From assembly GCA_020345705.1 (NCBI GenBank), contig CP070766.1:1933535-1939260 (forward strand): 5,726 nt of DNA, given 5' to 3'. This stretch comes from Candidatus Zixiibacteriota bacterium (lineage in GTDB: Bacteria; Zixibacteria; MSB-5A5; GN15; PGXB01). Positions 5,296-5,726 of this stretch are shown here, in pieces; within the stretch, counting starts at the first letter, position 1, and every line of letters starts with the position of its first letter. Position numbers and translations under genes: made by a program. The notes under the pieces were generated by a model. The model saw only the letters and a program-made list of their open reading frames with translations, was not told the DNA's origin and searched no databases.

Positions 5296-5726
5296 ATGAG
5301 TGAAGGAGAAGCGAAAGCTGCCATCAAGAAAATCCAGGCGACCGGCCAGATGAGAAAATTAATGGCCGACTACTTCTATGAGCTGGACGGTGCCGCCCGC
5401 GAGGGGTCGCAGAAGATTGCTTGGTGCACGAGTGTTGGGCCCGCCGAACTCTTGCTGAGTCTGGGATTTCTCGTCTATTACCCGGAGAATCATGGCGCCA
5501 TGCTGGGAGCCACCCGAATGGCGAACAATTACATACCGGTCGCTAATGCCGTTGGCTATTCGCCGGATATCTGTTCCTATCTGACAAGCGATATAGGTGC
5601 TTTCATCAAGAAAGAGACGCCTCTTTCTCGGGCTTATGAGGGAATCGAAGGGGTCCCCAAGCCCGACGTGCTGGTTTTCAACACCAATCAATGCCGCGAT
5701 GTGCAGGACTGGTTTTCCTGGTACGG
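5296..5726 (+). CDS. 2-hydroxyacyl-CoA dehydratase / benzoyl-CoA reductase-type subunit (HgdB/BcrB-like), 3' truncated
   Basis: The first 143 residues are present; the gene runs off the right edge. The family (HGD-D) comprises iron-sulfur subunits that, with an ATP-driven activator, dehydrate 2-hydroxyacyl-CoA or reduce benzoyl-CoA-like rings. The evidence is the N-terminal helical segment, then WCTS-GPAELLLSLGF (43-58), YYPENHGAM (61-69), GYSPDICSY (87-95) and NTNQC (129-133). Cys93 and Cys133 are placed like cluster cysteines of the family, and Cys44 is an extra candidate. The SPDICSYLTSDIG segment and spacing resemble BcrB/BadE of class I benzoyl-CoA reductase, but the two branches cannot be separated from this part. 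ATG 5296 fits GGGAG (5285-5289, 6 nt); ATG 5293 is in frame but too close. A partner subunit and an activator are expected downstream. An anaerobic host is implied. Confidence 0.85.
   Translation, partial: MSEGEAKAAIKKIQATGQMRKLMADYFYELDGAAREGSQKIAWCTSVGPAELLLSLGFLVYYPENHGAMLGATRMANNYIPVANAVGYSPDICSYLTSDIGAFIKKETPLSRAYEGIEGVPKPDVLVFNTNQCRDVQDWFSWY

Noticed and set aside
5359..5691. 110-codon minus-strand open frame
   Set aside because: It is antisense to the HGD-D family gene, which has recognisable cysteine motifs here. It is a shadow frame.
1..5726. CRISPR array, insertion sequence, tRNA or rRNA
   Set aside because: No regularly spaced repeats, transposase motifs, terminal inverted repeats or recognisable tRNA/rRNA sequence were seen.

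Overview
The window reads as chromosomal DNA from an anaerobic bacterium of moderate GC content. The main evidence is the gene entering at the right edge, a 2-hydroxyacyl-CoA dehydratase / class I benzoyl-CoA reductase-type subunit, an oxygen-sensitive iron-sulfur family. A sulfate-reducing or syntrophic (Desulfobacterota-like) host fits the gene content, but this is inference and no marker gene settles it. All genes are on the + strand.

Left block (about 1-1468): the acidic C-terminal tail of an unidentified protein ends at 71. A reasonable sigma70-like promoter (76-104) then precedes a 75-residue protein of unknown function, a MogA/MoaB-family molybdopterin adenylyltransferase and the cyclic pyranopterin monophosphate synthase MoaC. 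The last two act in molybdenum (or tungsten) cofactor synthesis. A 43-nt foldable element (901-943) lies between moaB and moaC.

Middle (1469-1886): 418 nt without a convincing gene. It holds three stem-loops, a weak promoter candidate and a perfect TATAAT box. The TATAAT box has no -35 match, and a short palindrome sits in the -35 position. This is probably the control region of the right-hand operon.

Right block (1887-5726): a divergent thiolase, a 695-residue fusion of 3-hydroxyacyl-CoA dehydrogenase (N-terminal) and enoyl-CoA hydratase (C-terminal), overlapping the thiolase by 4 nt, and after 110 nt the start of the dehydratase/reductase subunit. The fusion and thiolase could carry out hydration, oxidation and thiolytic cleavage of an enoyl-CoA. 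The last gene belongs to a family that makes unsaturated CoA esters by reductive dearomatisation or by dehydration of 2-hydroxyacyl-CoA. Together they look like an anaerobic acyl-CoA module, possibly for an aromatic or alicyclic compound or for a 2-hydroxy acid. The substrate cannot be read from the sequence. This module, with unusual active-site variants in the first two enzymes, is the most interesting part of the window.
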